A stretch of DNA of 64,000 bases, taken from Agelas oroides (lineage: Eukaryota; Porifera; Demospongiae; Agelasida; Agelasidae). How positions within the stretch are numbered: the first letter of the stretch is position 1; the number at the start of each line of letters is the position of its first letter. The DNA is taken from assembly GCA_949130485.1 (NCBI GenBank), contig OX422204.1, positions 3,073,515 to 3,137,514 of the forward strand, written 5' to 3'. Under the pieces are notes generated by a model, which made no database searches, was not told the origin of the DNA, and was given only the letters and a program-made list of their open reading frames with translations. Positions 1 to 10,500 of the stretch are shown piece after piece. Position numbers and translations under genes: made by a program.

Positions 1-360
1 AAATGGGTAAGCGGTAATTGTTGAGGACCTTAATAGAACAAGGGTACTAATCTTAAAGTGCAGGCAAGGAGTGTAGGCTTTGATAGGCAGTTATGCAGCT
101 AGCTAGATATGCATGAGACATTTACACTGTCATCCTAAAAGCTTGAGGACTCACCTTGATATGAAATTATGAAGCTTAGTTCACTAGTGAATCTTTGCCA
201 GCAAGAATCCATAGCGTCTACATCATTTAAGTTCTGGATATACGGACTGGTATGTAAAGGGGCATGACTTGCGTACTGTGTACTCACTAATTTTTAATCC
301 TATTGTTTTATTATTCTGCTATTTCGCTATTCCGTTATCCTGTGTTTTCCAGTATCCCAT
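1..360 (+). repeat. Dispersed repeat, copy 1 (partner at 13140-13495)
   Basis: This stretch resembles 13140-13495 in the same orientation. Shared blocks include 'agggtactaatctt', 'gaggctttgata', 'gtagctagctagata', 'atgaagctta', 'gccagcaagaatc' and 'ttccagtatcc', in the same order and with similar spacing. The copies differ by many substitutions and small indels, so the repeat is old. It is cut by the window edge, and I see no coding potential or clear terminal repeats. The tRNA gene just downstream is not part of the second copy. Confidence 0.7.
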
Positions 361-463
361 CTGAAGTGAAGAATGTGTTGTTCACTAGATCATATGCTGG
401 TATGCTCCACCATGTGGGATGTAGGACAGTTCAATAGCACTACAAGATAAACTAGCAGGCAGT

Positions 464-537
464 TGATTCCATGGTGTAGTGGTTATCACGTGAGTCTAAC
501 ACACTCAAGGTCCCCGGTTCGATCCCGGGTGGAATCA
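464..537 (+). tRNA. tRNA-Val (anticodon AAC)
   Basis: A full cloverleaf folds. The acceptor stem TGATTCC (464-470) pairs perfectly with GGAATCA (531-537). The D arm contains 'tagtggttatca'. The anticodon stem TGAGT/ACTCA encloses the loop CTAACAC, with anticodon AAC at 498-500. The T arm is CCCGG-TTCGATC-CCGGG, and its TTCGATC gives the B box. The gene has no intron and, as in eukaryotes, no encoded CCA. The overall pattern (GTGTAGTGGTTATCAC, then CTAACAC) is that of metazoan tRNA-Val. It is probably functional, since all stems are intact. Confidence 0.95.
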
Positions 538-538
538 C

Positions 539-543
539 TTTTT
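539..543 (+). terminator. RNA polymerase III terminator of tRNA-Val
   Basis: A run of five T residues starts two bases after the tRNA 3' end, followed by a second run of four. This is the usual pol III stop signal. Confidence 0.8.
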
Positions 544-1034
544 ATTTTCTCTTTCATCGTTCCTTTTTCTGCCGCTTGTTAACTTGTAACCAAGGAAGAA
601 CCGACTGTGTTTTGCCGGGATGTTGATGTGCTAGTTGCTGTAATCAATCAATGTTGAGCTTGCTTGGTGCTCAGCTATAACTGGCCTTGTGTGTGTACCA
701 GAATACATTTTACCACATGCCTTCAGACATCCACCTGACATCCTGATATGTCACCACTGCATATGACAAGATTCAACAAATCTTCTCTGCTTTAATACTG
801 CAAGCAATGAAAGCAGGGGTGAAGGCCCAGGTAGATGTTTTGGGATTTCAGTTGTTTTTGATGTCCAGGTATGTCACTATACATGCAACAAATCTTCATT
901 CTTCATTTTTTAAGTGACTAAAACAGAGTGAAAGGCATGAGTATGAGGTAGCCTCGTTCTAGCAATGAATTAACCTATACTGGGCTATAGCCCACTGAGG
1001 GAGTGAGCATGGAAACATTTGACTAAACGTTCTT

Positions 1035-1460
1035 AGGCCTCCTCCATTTTTTTGTTCTTCGGTTTGCATTCAGTATTATAATACATAGAAGTGGAAGAAC
1101 GGCAAAAAATGGAGAAGGCCTGGGCTCGTGAATGATGTCAGGTAGACGCAAGGTGGATGTAGGGAGGAGGGGCCCAACCGCTAAAACAGCTCACTGGATC
1201 ATCTGTTCGAGCGCTCTACCACAGTTCTGGATTTCAGACGTTAGTGTGGTCGAAACTACTCGTCTTCACCAGTAAGAAACTCGCTTTCAAGTTTAGTTAG
1301 TACATGTACATGTTAAAATATTGGCCCTTCCCCCCTAGTCCATCTCGCGTCCACTAACATGATGAATGAGCCCAGGCCTTCCCCTGTTTTTCACCGTTCT
1401 TCAACTTCCGTGTATTATGCTGAATGCAAACCGAAGAACAAAAAAAAACAGTGGAGGCCT
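1035..1460. repeat. Foldback (MITE-like) inverted repeat
   Basis: The left arm (about 1035-1130) is the inverted complement of the right arm (about 1365-1460). Shared blocks include 'ttcttcggtttgcattcag', 'gaacgg' and 'ggcctgggctc'. The roughly 230 bp between the arms have no coding signal. The outer 'aggcct' and inner 'ggcctggg' motifs recur in the foldback elements at 35461-35883 and 52325-53565, so this looks like a diverged family member. Confidence 0.65.
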
Positions 1461-1549
1461 GGGAATGAGACTAAGTATGAGGCTAGTTCCTACCACCGCA
1501 GTGGAGGCCTGGGAACGAGACTAAGTATGAGGCTAGTTCCTACCACCAC
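1451..1549 (+). repeat. Tandem duplication, 2 x 50 bp
   Basis: A 50-bp unit starting 'gtggaggcctgggaa' and ending 'cctaccacc' occurs twice in direct succession (1451-1500 and 1501-1549) with only a few differences. It sits on the right edge of the foldback repeat. Confidence 0.85.
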
Positions 1550-1797
1550 TTCACCTCAGCAGCTATTTTTGCACATAAGCACAAAACTAAGAAGCAATAT
1601 GGTACACGTTAGTGAAAACTCTAAATCCTAGGCTACTGTTAGCCTTGTTACCAGACCCCACCCAGCTTTCTGTCACTTTCGTTTGTGTGTAGGGAAAGCC
1701 TGGTAACAAGGCTAGGCTACTATCACTTTGCTACACTGCGATGTTAATTAGGTGAGGAGTTGAGGTCAGTTTCTATCTGAACATATATTTTCTGTAG

Positions 1798-1943
1798 GCT
1801 GAATGCGGTGAGCATATCAGAGGACTCCTCCCTCCTGGCTGGTTCATTCAATGACTCCATTGTTAGGGTGTGGACTTTGACTCCTAAGAAGCTGTGTCCA
1901 CTGAAGACACCTGCCCAGATGCAGCTAGTGACTCTGGCTGCAG
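1798..1943 (+). CDS. TAF5: TAF5 exon (first one visible)
   Basis: Acceptor AG at 1796-1797, donor GT at 1944. Encodes 'LNAVSISEDSSLLAGSFNDS' and then a 'VRVWTLTPKKL' segment, the first WD40 blade of TAF5. One base belongs to the preceding codon, so an upstream exon exists. Ends in phase 1. Confidence 0.9.
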
Positions 1944-4900
1944 GTGAGAGTGGGTACAAGAATGCACAAGTGTAAACTGTACATACGTACTCTTGCTTCC
2001 TTTGGTCTACCTACATGTGTATTATCGTAATCTCCTGAAAATAGGCCCACCCTCGAAAATATGCCCACCCTCCTTTTTTGATTGAAGTTGTTGCAAAGGG
2101 CGCTTTTCTCTCGAAAATAGCCCACCTATTTATGCTCCAGTACATGCGGTTATGTTAAGCAAGAAGCATTGAAGAAGCAGTACTGTGCAAGAGGAGGGAT
2201 GTCACAACTCACCCATCCCCCTCTTTAAGGAGCCACTTAAGTTCATTGCCCATGGGTGTATTTTCAAGACATTATGGTATAGTTGATGTGAGTATCTCTG
2301 TGTATTTCCACAATCTAGAAGGACTCTTTCTCCAGAACAGAATGCTCACTAATTCATAGCTGTGCATGTGAGTACGGCTGTTTACTTTGATGTAGTATCT
2401 TCCTTTATTCTCATATCACAACACACACCAGAGGATGTTCTGGAAAGGATAGTGGACACAAGGTACTAACAAACATAATCCACCGTTTGTTGGTTCCATA
2501 GTAATTGGGGCAAGCGTGAGCAAGCCCCACATTAGTGAGACTGCATTGTGGACGTGTGTGTATCTATCTATGCTTGCTTGCGGCCATATACCATAAATTT
2601 CAAAGAGCACATTCAAATATTTTATGAAGATTGATCTTGTGAACCTGAGCATGTGAAGGCCAATGGAGGGCTACTGTCAGAGTGCAGCGTCAGTGACCCA
2701 GAGCAAAGATGACTGAAGTTGAAGCATGCATGGCAACTTCTGGTTTGTGCTTCTACTGACCATAAACGGCAGGCCGCTCACAGGTGGTACAAATTTTAAT
2801 TTAGACGGTGGTTGGGTCGCTTCAGGTAAGCCCCATGTATAAACAGCACTCAAACGCCAGAAATTCAGCTCATGATTTCAGTGTAAAGCTTAGTCCATGC
2901 ATGTGTAGCCAAATTAGCTGCCCTGACTGGAGAATTGGCTGGCATATATACGTAGCTATCTCTGCCTACTCTGGTGAGGACTTATCAAGATAGCTACTTA
3001 TGCGTTATCAAGTTTGGCTTAAACAGTAGATAGTGACAAACCCTGCTATGTGCCATGACAAATCAGCAAATCAGCAGTGTGGCTTGCTCAGGCTCGTCCC
3101 AAGATGATGAATCATCTCACTAGTTATTTAGTGCTTAGAAAATAGCTTCAGCGTTTTGTCACGTGTTGTAATCTGTATGTTGCAAACTTGTCTTGGTGAA
3201 TAGCTCAAGCATTCAAAAGTACTGATTGGAACCGCCTGACTTAATAGTTAGGACTCACCTACTCTTCCTTCGTTTGTTATATTTAGCTTGAGTTCTGATG
3301 TTCGCCTGCTGTCTGGGCACAGTGGTCCAGTGTATAGCACCTCCTTCAATCCTGACAACTCATTCCTTATCTCTGGGTCTGAAGATGGAACTGGTGAGTC
3401 AAGTGGCCTGTCTCTACATGTGAGTATCTGTGTAAAGGTCATATAGCTTGGTGTGTATGAGTCTCATTCCCAGACCCTTAGTTGTACTGTATACAGATTG
3501 GACACGAGTTACATCACATGCATGTATTACTGAGGGTTTGGGTTAAGCATCACTACAACAACGTCAAAGGCTATTTCTCCTGTTGTGTAGTTCGGTTGTG
3601 GAGCTTACAGACGTTCACAGCTGTGGTGTGTTTCAAGGGTCATAACTACCCTGTCTGGAGTGTGGAGTTCAGGTGAGTGGAGGAAATGATCGGGACCTGT
3701 GGTGGCTTTGTTACTATCCAAATAGTGACTGTTTTCTCTTTCTCACGCTCTCTCTCTCTCTCTCTCTTTGTTTTTCTCCTCCAAAGCCCTCTTGGGTTTT
3801 ACTTTGTGACCGGTTCCCATGACAAGACTGCCAGAGTATGGAGCACGGACCACATTCAGCCCCTGAGGATATTGGCAGGACATCTCAGTGATGTTGATGT
3901 ACGTCCTTGCCAGAAACTGCCAATCTTCAGTTGATGAGTGTTCTTGCTATTGTAATGAAGCAGGGAGGGATGTTGCATGTTGTACTTGAAACTTGTGTAC
4001 TTTCTGTGCACTATTAATGTATGAAGACGTACGTCAAATAAATGTCATGCAAGTTGGCTAATAAAGCTCACATGCTCTTTTTGCTTCACAAGTTGATACC
4101 AATTAGAAGAGCAACCCCAAACAATAATGCATTATGCTTATTACTATTGAGTAGATGCATGATCTGTGCATATTATCTTTGTGTAGTGTTGCAAGTTCCA
4201 TCCAAATGGTAACTATGTTGCTACTGGGTCATGTGACCGCAGTGTTAGGCTCTGGGACATTCTCAATGGGCAGTGTGTGAGAATACTGACAGGACACAAG
4301 GTGCAGTAATGAAACATGGGAGATCAGAGAAATGTCTGGCACTATTTACTGTCACTGTGTTTCTATCATCTCTCCAGGGTGCCATTTACGTTTTGGCATT
4401 TTCACCTGATGGCAAACATCTTGCATCAGCTGGTACGAATGGTACCATATAACCAGATGGAAACTTTCATGATTTGTGTATATATTCAGTTGGTGGTCAT
4501 GCTAATGCATTGTGCAAGGCCCCCGAAAATCATAATAAACCATCAACAGTATATACGCAACTTCATTGCACATGTAACCCAGAACAGTACCAAGAAAGAA
4601 TGTAGGCATTTAGTTGTCAACAGTGCACGTTACCTGATATATACTTTGTGCTGTCTGTGGCTGCATACATAATCAAGTTTCATTCCTTCTTCCTTCCTTT
4701 CACTCCACATGGGAGAGCCTAGGAATGAGGCTAGCCCCTCAGTTCTTGGCTTATTTTCTGTTTCCAGAAAATTTTTAGCAACGGCTAATGACAGGGTGTC
4801 ATAGAAGTGAGGCTATTGATACATGCACTTTCAGTGTGTATGAACCTTCAAATATACCTTTACTATTCTTCAGGAGCAGACCAGCGTATTTTGATATGGG

Positions 4901-6414
4901 ATATTGGGAGTGCAGCTCAGGTATGTGAGTTGAAGGGACACTCAGACTCAGTCCACCAGCTGATGTTCAGCCGGGATGGGAGTATCCTGGCCTCAGGGGG
5001 GCTGGACAACTGCGTGAAGCTGTGGGACACTGGTGGGTTTGATGGAGATGGAAAGATTGCAGAACCACAGAAATGGTATGGGAATCACCATACATACAAC
5101 TAGGCATAATATGCTGGTATTAGTTTGAGCATAATATTATTGTTGCTGTCAGGCATCAAGCCTTAAGTGAACATAAAGCAAACATTTTGGATTACCGGTA
5201 GTCGCAAAATTAGAATCGTGTGAATCCAGTGCAGTTTCATTCTATGACATCATTGGAGTCCACTGCCAGTGTTGTCAAATCTGTTGATTATAGTGCACAT
5301 GATTGCTTGGGAGTTGGGACCAAGTAGCAGGGGAGCAGCTAATTTGCATAGGCTTTGAGCACTGAAGCGATCTGAAGATGACGGATTCTTCTGTGATCAG
5401 GTGCTGAACTATTATGAGACAATGCATAATCAGATTACAGTGGAACCCCTCTATTAACGGACACCATTGGGAACCAGCATTTTGTCCCTTATAGCAAGGT
5501 GCCCCTAACTCAGGGGCTTCCGGTATATTTCTGATAGGCGTGGTACTGTGTAATTGGGCTGTTGAGCATAACATGGCTACATTTTCAGCGATTTACTTTG
5601 CTGTACGCTGGCAGGGAAGGCTAAGCAGAGGCTAGTACTACAAGTAACAGCACTAATCTAATGTCAAGTTGTTAACTACAGCAGTGATGGTGGACAATCT
5701 TGCTGAAAAGGTCGATGAGTGTCCGCTAAATCGGGGTCATTGAGTATTATTTGCGTACAATTGGGACCACGAAAACTATCCGTTGTACGGAACAGCGTGG
5801 TGTCCACTATTCAGAGGTTGCTTAAGTATTGAAGTGAATGGAAGGACAATCAGGACTTTCAGGATTGTCTGTTATATCATAAGTGTCTGCTGTTGAGGGG
5901 TGTCTGTTAAGCGGGGTCCCACTGTATTCCATAAGCATTGAAGCAAAGCATATACATGTGAAAATGAGGAGGATAATCAGTAATATGCGGAAGCCTACAC
6001 ACAACAGCATTACATAATCTGTATTGTTAAATGTGCTTTATTGGCACCAGTAAATAACCAATGGCAGTGCTTGTAAGCTTCATCTCTTGAAAACATCCTT
6101 GAATAGTAGTGTTTGAATGTGACAGTATCAGGAAATCATAAGCAGATTAATTGCAAATGCCTATAAGTACCTACTCTTGTTAGTATGATGGTGTTATCAT
6201 GGATGGTAACCTAGTTTGTAATGGCATGTTGCCTCTGACACCTTGCACGTGTGACAAAAAGTAATGGTCACAACTGCTTGTAGTGTAATGACATTTTTAT
6301 CTCCTTGACTATTGCAGTTTGCTGTGCAGCTTTCCAACAAAGTCCACCCCAGTGCACTGCCTGCATTTCACCAGGAAGAACCTTTTGTTAGGAGCAGGAC
6401 CATTCAATGCATGA
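1798..6414 (+). CDS. TAF5: TAF5, TFIID subunit 5 (WD40 part, nine exons, 5' end not found)
   Basis: TAF5 is a scaffold subunit of TFIID, the pol II initiation factor, in the nucleus. Nine exons join without a frame break: 1798-1943, 2432-2462, 3287-3393, 3591-3672, 3787-3898, 4187-4300, 4378-4432, 4874-5075 and 6318-6414 (stop TGA at 6412). They encode the C-terminal WD40 propeller. I see 'LLSGHSGPVY', 'VRLWSLQTFT', 'FKGHNYPVWS', 'TDHIQPLRILAGH', 'CKFHPNGNYVATGS', 'ILIWDIGSAAQVCELKGH' and the C-terminal 'KSTPVHCLHFTRKNLLLGAG'. The strings SLQTFT, GHNYPVW and TDHxQPLRI..GH separate TAF5 from other WD40 proteins, including TAF5L. The N-terminal LisH and NTD2 exons must lie upstream. I could not find them in 1-1797, so they are probably outside the window. 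The gene ends tail-to-tail with GBP-Hint A, 517 bp away. Confidence 0.93.
2432..2462 (+). CDS. TAF5: TAF5 microexon (31 nt)
   Basis: Only 31 nt, encoding 'EDVLERIVDT'. This matches the acidic linker of TAF5 between WD blades 1 and 2. Phase 1 in, phase 2 out, exactly as both neighbours need. Without it the flanking exons do not join in frame. Confidence 0.85.
3287..3393 (+). CDS. TAF5: TAF5 exon
   Basis: Encodes 'RLLSGHSGPVYSTSFNPD' and then 'FLISGSEDGT'. Phase 2 in, phase 1 out. Acceptor 'atttag', donor 'gtgagt'. Confidence 0.9.
3591..3672 (+). CDS. TAF5: TAF5 exon
   Basis: Encodes 'RLWSLQTFTAVVCFKGHNYP' followed by 'VWSVEF'. The SLQTFT...KGHNYPVW signature is the best single identifier of TAF5. 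Phase 1 in, phase 2 out. Confidence 0.93.
3750..3771 (+). repeat. (CT)n tract before a TAF5 splice acceptor
   Basis: A run of about ten CT dinucleotides in a pyrimidine-rich stretch that ends in the acceptor 'ccaaag' at 3786. It probably doubles as the polypyrimidine tract. Confidence 0.85.
3787..3898 (+). CDS. TAF5: TAF5 exon
   Basis: Encodes 'PLGFYFVTGSHDKTARVWST' and then 'DHIQPLRILAGHLSDVD'. Phase 2 in, phase 0 out (donor 'gtacgt'). Confidence 0.92.
4187..4300 (+). CDS. TAF5: TAF5 exon
   Basis: Encodes 'CCKFHPNGNYVATGSCDRSV', 'RLWDILNGQCVR' and 'ILTGHK', a complete WD40 blade. Phase 0 on both sides. Confidence 0.92.
4378..4432 (+). CDS. TAF5: TAF5 exon (55 nt)
   Basis: Encodes 'GAIYVLAFSPDGKHLASA'. 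Acceptor 'tctccag', donor 'gtacga'. Phase 0 in, phase 1 out. Confidence 0.9.
4874..5075 (+). CDS. TAF5: TAF5 exon
   Basis: Encodes 'ADQRILIWDIGSAAQVCELK' and continues through 'GHSDSVHQLMFSRDGSILAS' and 'NCVKLWD'. It spans one whole blade and part of the next. Phase 1 in, phase 2 out. Confidence 0.92.
5438..5924. mobile_element. MITE, pogo/Tc1-mariner type, TA target site
   Basis: The 487-bp element lies in the last TAF5 intron. Its ends are 'cagtggaaccccTctatta' and the inverted 'taagcggggtcccactg', each flanked by TA (5436-5437 and 5925-5926). The ends match those at 32135-32594 and 58925-61770, so it is one family. There is no transposase reading frame, so it is non-autonomous. Confidence 0.85.
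6318..6414 (+). CDS. TAF5: TAF5 terminal exon with stop
   Basis: Encodes 'LLCSFPTKSTPVHCLHFTRK' and then 'NLLLGAGPFNA', followed by TGA. The KSTPV.CLHFTR.NLLLGAG string is the conserved TAF5 C-terminus. Phase 2 in. Confidence 0.92.
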
Positions 6415-6931
6415 TCAAAGAAATATCCTAGGGTTTATAGTTAGCTTTTGTGTTTGAAATTGGATTTGTCACATTATGCAAACTGGATTGTACCCCAAGT
6501 TGAGCCTGATGAGTATGTAAGAGTTATGTGTAAAGATTGCTTCCCTCACAAGTCATATTCTTCTTTGTACAGCAAAGGCAAAAACTCAAATTGCCTGTAG
6601 TTTTGTTCCCATTTCCAATGGCCTGAGTACGAGGATAAACAATCTTAGGAGAAACCTCCATCCCTGGTGTGGAAAGAGTGCCGTATAAGTGTCATCTTCC
6701 ATGGTTCAAGAATTAAGTGTTGGAGAGAGTTGTCACTTAAGCAAGAATCTTTGATCACTGGTTAGGCACTCGTACATCTAATTTGTGCTTGTAAGTCTTG
6801 AGCATAGCTCTATGTTGAAATGGTCCAGGAGTCAGGTAGCTAACTCAGTAATTTCAAATGCAGCAGATTATAGTATTCAGCATATTCAGTAAGACCAATG
6901 CAGCACTAAACTAGCTATTAAGTAAAACAAT
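6415..6931. other. Convergent intergenic region, TAF5 / GBP-Hint A
   Basis: 517 bp separate the two stop codons and must hold both 3' UTRs. I see no canonical AATAAA for either gene, no repeat structure and no further gene. Confidence 0.6.
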
Positions 6932-7584
6932 TCAGTCACATTCGTTGTTGCGCTCATCTTGGTGGACCAGTTCCATATCTTTGAATGCACTCTCGGCCCA
7001 GGTTCCAAGCACCTTGGTTAGCTCACTCTGAACTGAGGTCAATCCGGTCTTCAGTCTCTTCTTCTCGTCATCGTTTAGCTTCTTCATTCCGTCACGAACT
7101 CGCTTCTTTGTCAGGACAGGGTAGTTGGCAGCAACCACATAGCCATTGGCGTGGTAGGAGCGAGGGCCATCAAGGTGAAGGCCATAGATCTTGGAGGGCT
7201 CTGTCACTGTCATGAACATGAACTTGCATACCTTGACAGGCTCATAGAGGAGTGGGTTGGTCTGTGCTATACGGAACACTATGTCACCCACTTGAAGGAG
7301 CTTGAAGTCGATGTTCGGATTCTCTTCTTTTGCTCCTTCTGGTTCGAGACACTTCCAGCCTTCTGTTGTCCAGAAAGGGTGGTTGAGTGAGGCAAAAGGA
7401 TCGTCATCGTTGATGCCAAAGAGCTGTTGTCCAGGCAGGAGGTCATTATCGACGTACTCTTCTGTGATAGTAGTGGTTTCTCCTCCTTGAGCGAGCAGCT
7501 TCAGCCCTGCTGCCTGCTTCTCAATGGGTATCTCCTTCCCATTTGTTAGTGTGATCTTCGTTCCAGCAGTGAAACATCCACCAC
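6932..7584 (-). CDS. GBP-Hint A exon 8: Hint domain and C-terminal tail
   Basis: Acceptor 'caaaag' in a T-rich context, phase 1. Encodes 'GGGCFTAGTKITLTNGKE', where the Cys is the presumed nucleophile. 'NHPFW' follows (block B His), then 'YGLHLDGPRSYHANGYVVAA' and 'NYP' (the end of the Hint fold). After it comes a tail of about 60 residues, rich in Lys/Glu and ending NNECD before TGA at 6934-6932. It is about 94% identical in protein to 57651-58306, and nearly as close in DNA. Confidence 0.92.
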
Positions 7585-10500
7585 CTTTTGAGGCAAATTG
7601 ATAGATTGAAGTGATAATTATGAATGTCAGCTTCATCTTTTGAAGGTAGGACCATACCATATACCAACTACTATCTATGGTAGGACAACCTTTGATCACA
7701 AATTTCTGAATCATGTGGATGGATAAATAGGCATAGTCAAAGGTTGACAAAAAGTTTGCACCAAACTGCTCCCTCTACCTGGTAATGCCCAAAAAAAAAA
7801 TATATATATATATATTAAAAAAACGTAACTTTTAGTCCCTCAGCTAAAATAAAAATTTGCAGCCAGCCTCTCCAAGGCTCCTCCCCCAGTCTGACCACAT
7901 CATCAACACACAAAGAAAGTGAAAACGTTACGTATGGAATTGTCCTGGGACCACTTCAATTCCAGTCTACAAGCCAAAAGTCACTCAAATCTAGGGGCAA
8001 TGACAGGGAGTAGGTTTGTGGACATAACTCCCTGGCCTGGAGGTGAGCGGGAAAAACCATACCAAGTTTTGTAGGAGTTTCAGTTTTGGTTGGTTTCAGT
8101 GGGGGTGTGTCGAATTTTCCAACATAACCAAATTGCCTTTTTGAGAGCCAAGTTACACACATTTCTGCTAGCACAAAATGGGCAGGGCCTACAAGCCTAA
8201 AAAGTAACCTTCCTATAGTACCTCTGCTACACAACTGTGTGATGACACCCTCTCTTCCAGGATGGCTCTCTGCCCTTCCAGCACACTCACAAACATTCAA
8301 GTTTTGCTTTGTACCGTTTCGTCTACTCCCAGGGGAGTGTACGAGACTTCGTTAATCCGAGGATTTGAAGAACTTTATGCATTTTTAGCACCCGATTTGC
8401 GATCAACAATGGTACTTTCGGCGGCGATAATTTGTAGGCACACCTGCACTGGTGGGACACAGCCTCTAGTTGCTAGGGCAATTGCCCCAGTATGCCCCAG
8501 CTTGGTTCACTACTGCTGCTGTCTCGAAATTGTGTAGGAGCTAAGAACACCACACAAAGCCTTTAAGAAACATCAGTTGGTGTTGTGAAGAAATTGCTGT
8601 TGCTATCATAATTGTTGTGGACGCACGGGATGTGCTACAGGGATAATATTGCTATAGTGCAGCAAACCAGTACTTAAGTGCGCACTTCACCAACTGTGCC
8701 AAAGTGAGTTGTAGCTCAGTGTGGCTGTGCTGGATTGGTAATCTGCTGCCAGAGATGTGTAGCTAATAGATGTAGCTTGTAAACAGCTAGTGTACATATC
8801 TTAGTCTTCATACAAGATTCAAGAGCTGCAAGTTGGGTGACAGTGTGGTCACTGAAGTGACCAACACTTTTGGTCATAACTCAGGTGGTTTAAAAAAAAT
8901 CGCATATGCAAATACAAGCTAGCTTGGCCATTGTGAAATCCTATGTGACTATATAGGCCCCATTTATGGGTGGCAAATATTTCGTCTCGTGCACTCGTCA
9001 TGGGTTAGTTTTCAGCCATAGTGCTTGGACTGTAGATACTTCAATGATAACTGCTTCAGACTGTATGGTTAAACTTGAGTAGGGCCTGTTAGGCTAAGAA
9101 AGGCCAATATAGTAGGCATATGCAAGCACTCTTACTTTCATTCATTCATTCATTCATTCATTACTATAAATTTTTTTCTTTCGACTTGGGATGTTATAAG
9201 TGTTGGAGGATTTCTTCAAAGTTCCACCCAGCCACATGAAAGTGCCACCAGATCACTACAAAGGCCCGCATGCCACATCAAAGGGACACACCCCCCTTGT
9301 TGATTCTGGTTGCTTCCATGGGAAAATGTAAACAAGCCAAAGTATTTCAATTGCACTATTATAGTCACCCAGGCTTATTAATTATTCATGAGGGGGATTG
9401 GCCCGATTGGCAATTCAAGGTTGTCCTACCATGGCACATTTCTAGTTACACATGGTGAAATATTCAAATGCAACTGCTAATAAACAGTGTAGTACTCTAA
9501 AATACATAATTATGTACATGGATGTTGTAATCCCTGCAAATGACAACTAAATGAATGCTGATGTACCTTGTTGTCTTGATTGTGAGCTGCTGTTACGGAT
9601 TTGAGCTTTCAAACTGTTGATCTCACTTGCAAGGTTATTATAACTTGACTGTAAGGTGCTATTTCTCTGCTGTAAGGTATATCTTTCCTGTTGCATTCTT
9701 GATTGGAGCTGAGAATAAGCTGCTTCATTTTCTTGCTTCAGTTGTCTCAGATTAGCATCTGCCATATTTGTTAAACGCATCTTGTCTAGCTTGTGCTGTA
9801 CTTCCAATTCAGCCTTCAAGTTTGCTTGATCTCTCTGGAACTGGTCTTGCAGAGATTGTAGCTAATTAGAAAAGAAAGTTTGTTGTCATAATGGTAGTCC
9901 AGTAAAAATGCAATCCCAGGAATATAGTTAGTCTTCCCCTTTTGGGGGTTCACAGTCATACAGGTAGCTACCTCATGATAGCAGTGTAGTATCTAGTACA
10001 TGTAGCTGTAATTAGATCCTGAAAAAGTTAATGTAATTTGACAGAATGTAATTTGCCAGGATGTAATTTGTCAGGTGAGAGGAAGCATCAATCTGGGTGT
10101 ACATTAATAATTGCCATGGTCCACTTACAAAAAAATCTTGTATCTCATCAGTAATGGATGCAGGGGGGCACTACATGCACAGCAATCTCCACCCCATGTC
10201 TCCCTTGCCCCTTCAATCTCTGGATCCACCCCTGTTCATTCAGTCTGAGTGATGCTTACTGCTTGGAGCCTAGATATATTTGCCGAGCAACTTAACGTGA
10301 ATTTACTAATCTTGTAGTGTCTGTTCTCGGTTGGTGGGGTGTGGCTTATATATACACAAGTTGTGTACACTTACATAAGTTTATTGTTCCAGTGGTCTCA
10401 TTGTTTCATACCGTGTTGAAATCACCTCGCAAGAGCAAGTAAGCGAAGGCTGAGAGCTAGACAGAGTAAAGCAAAAAGACAGAAACTCGGAAAAGTGGGC

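Noticed and set aside
538..1797. Missing N-terminal (LisH/NTD2) exons of TAF5
   Set aside because: I looked for the conserved FYTF-type sequence and suitable splice sites before 1798 and found none. The upstream exons are probably outside the window.
6985..7490. Plus-strand open frames opposite the Hint exon of gene A (and the mirror frames at 57748-58253)
   Set aside because: They are antisense shadows of a conserved coding exon. The same shadows appear at both Hint exons, as expected from the high DNA identity.
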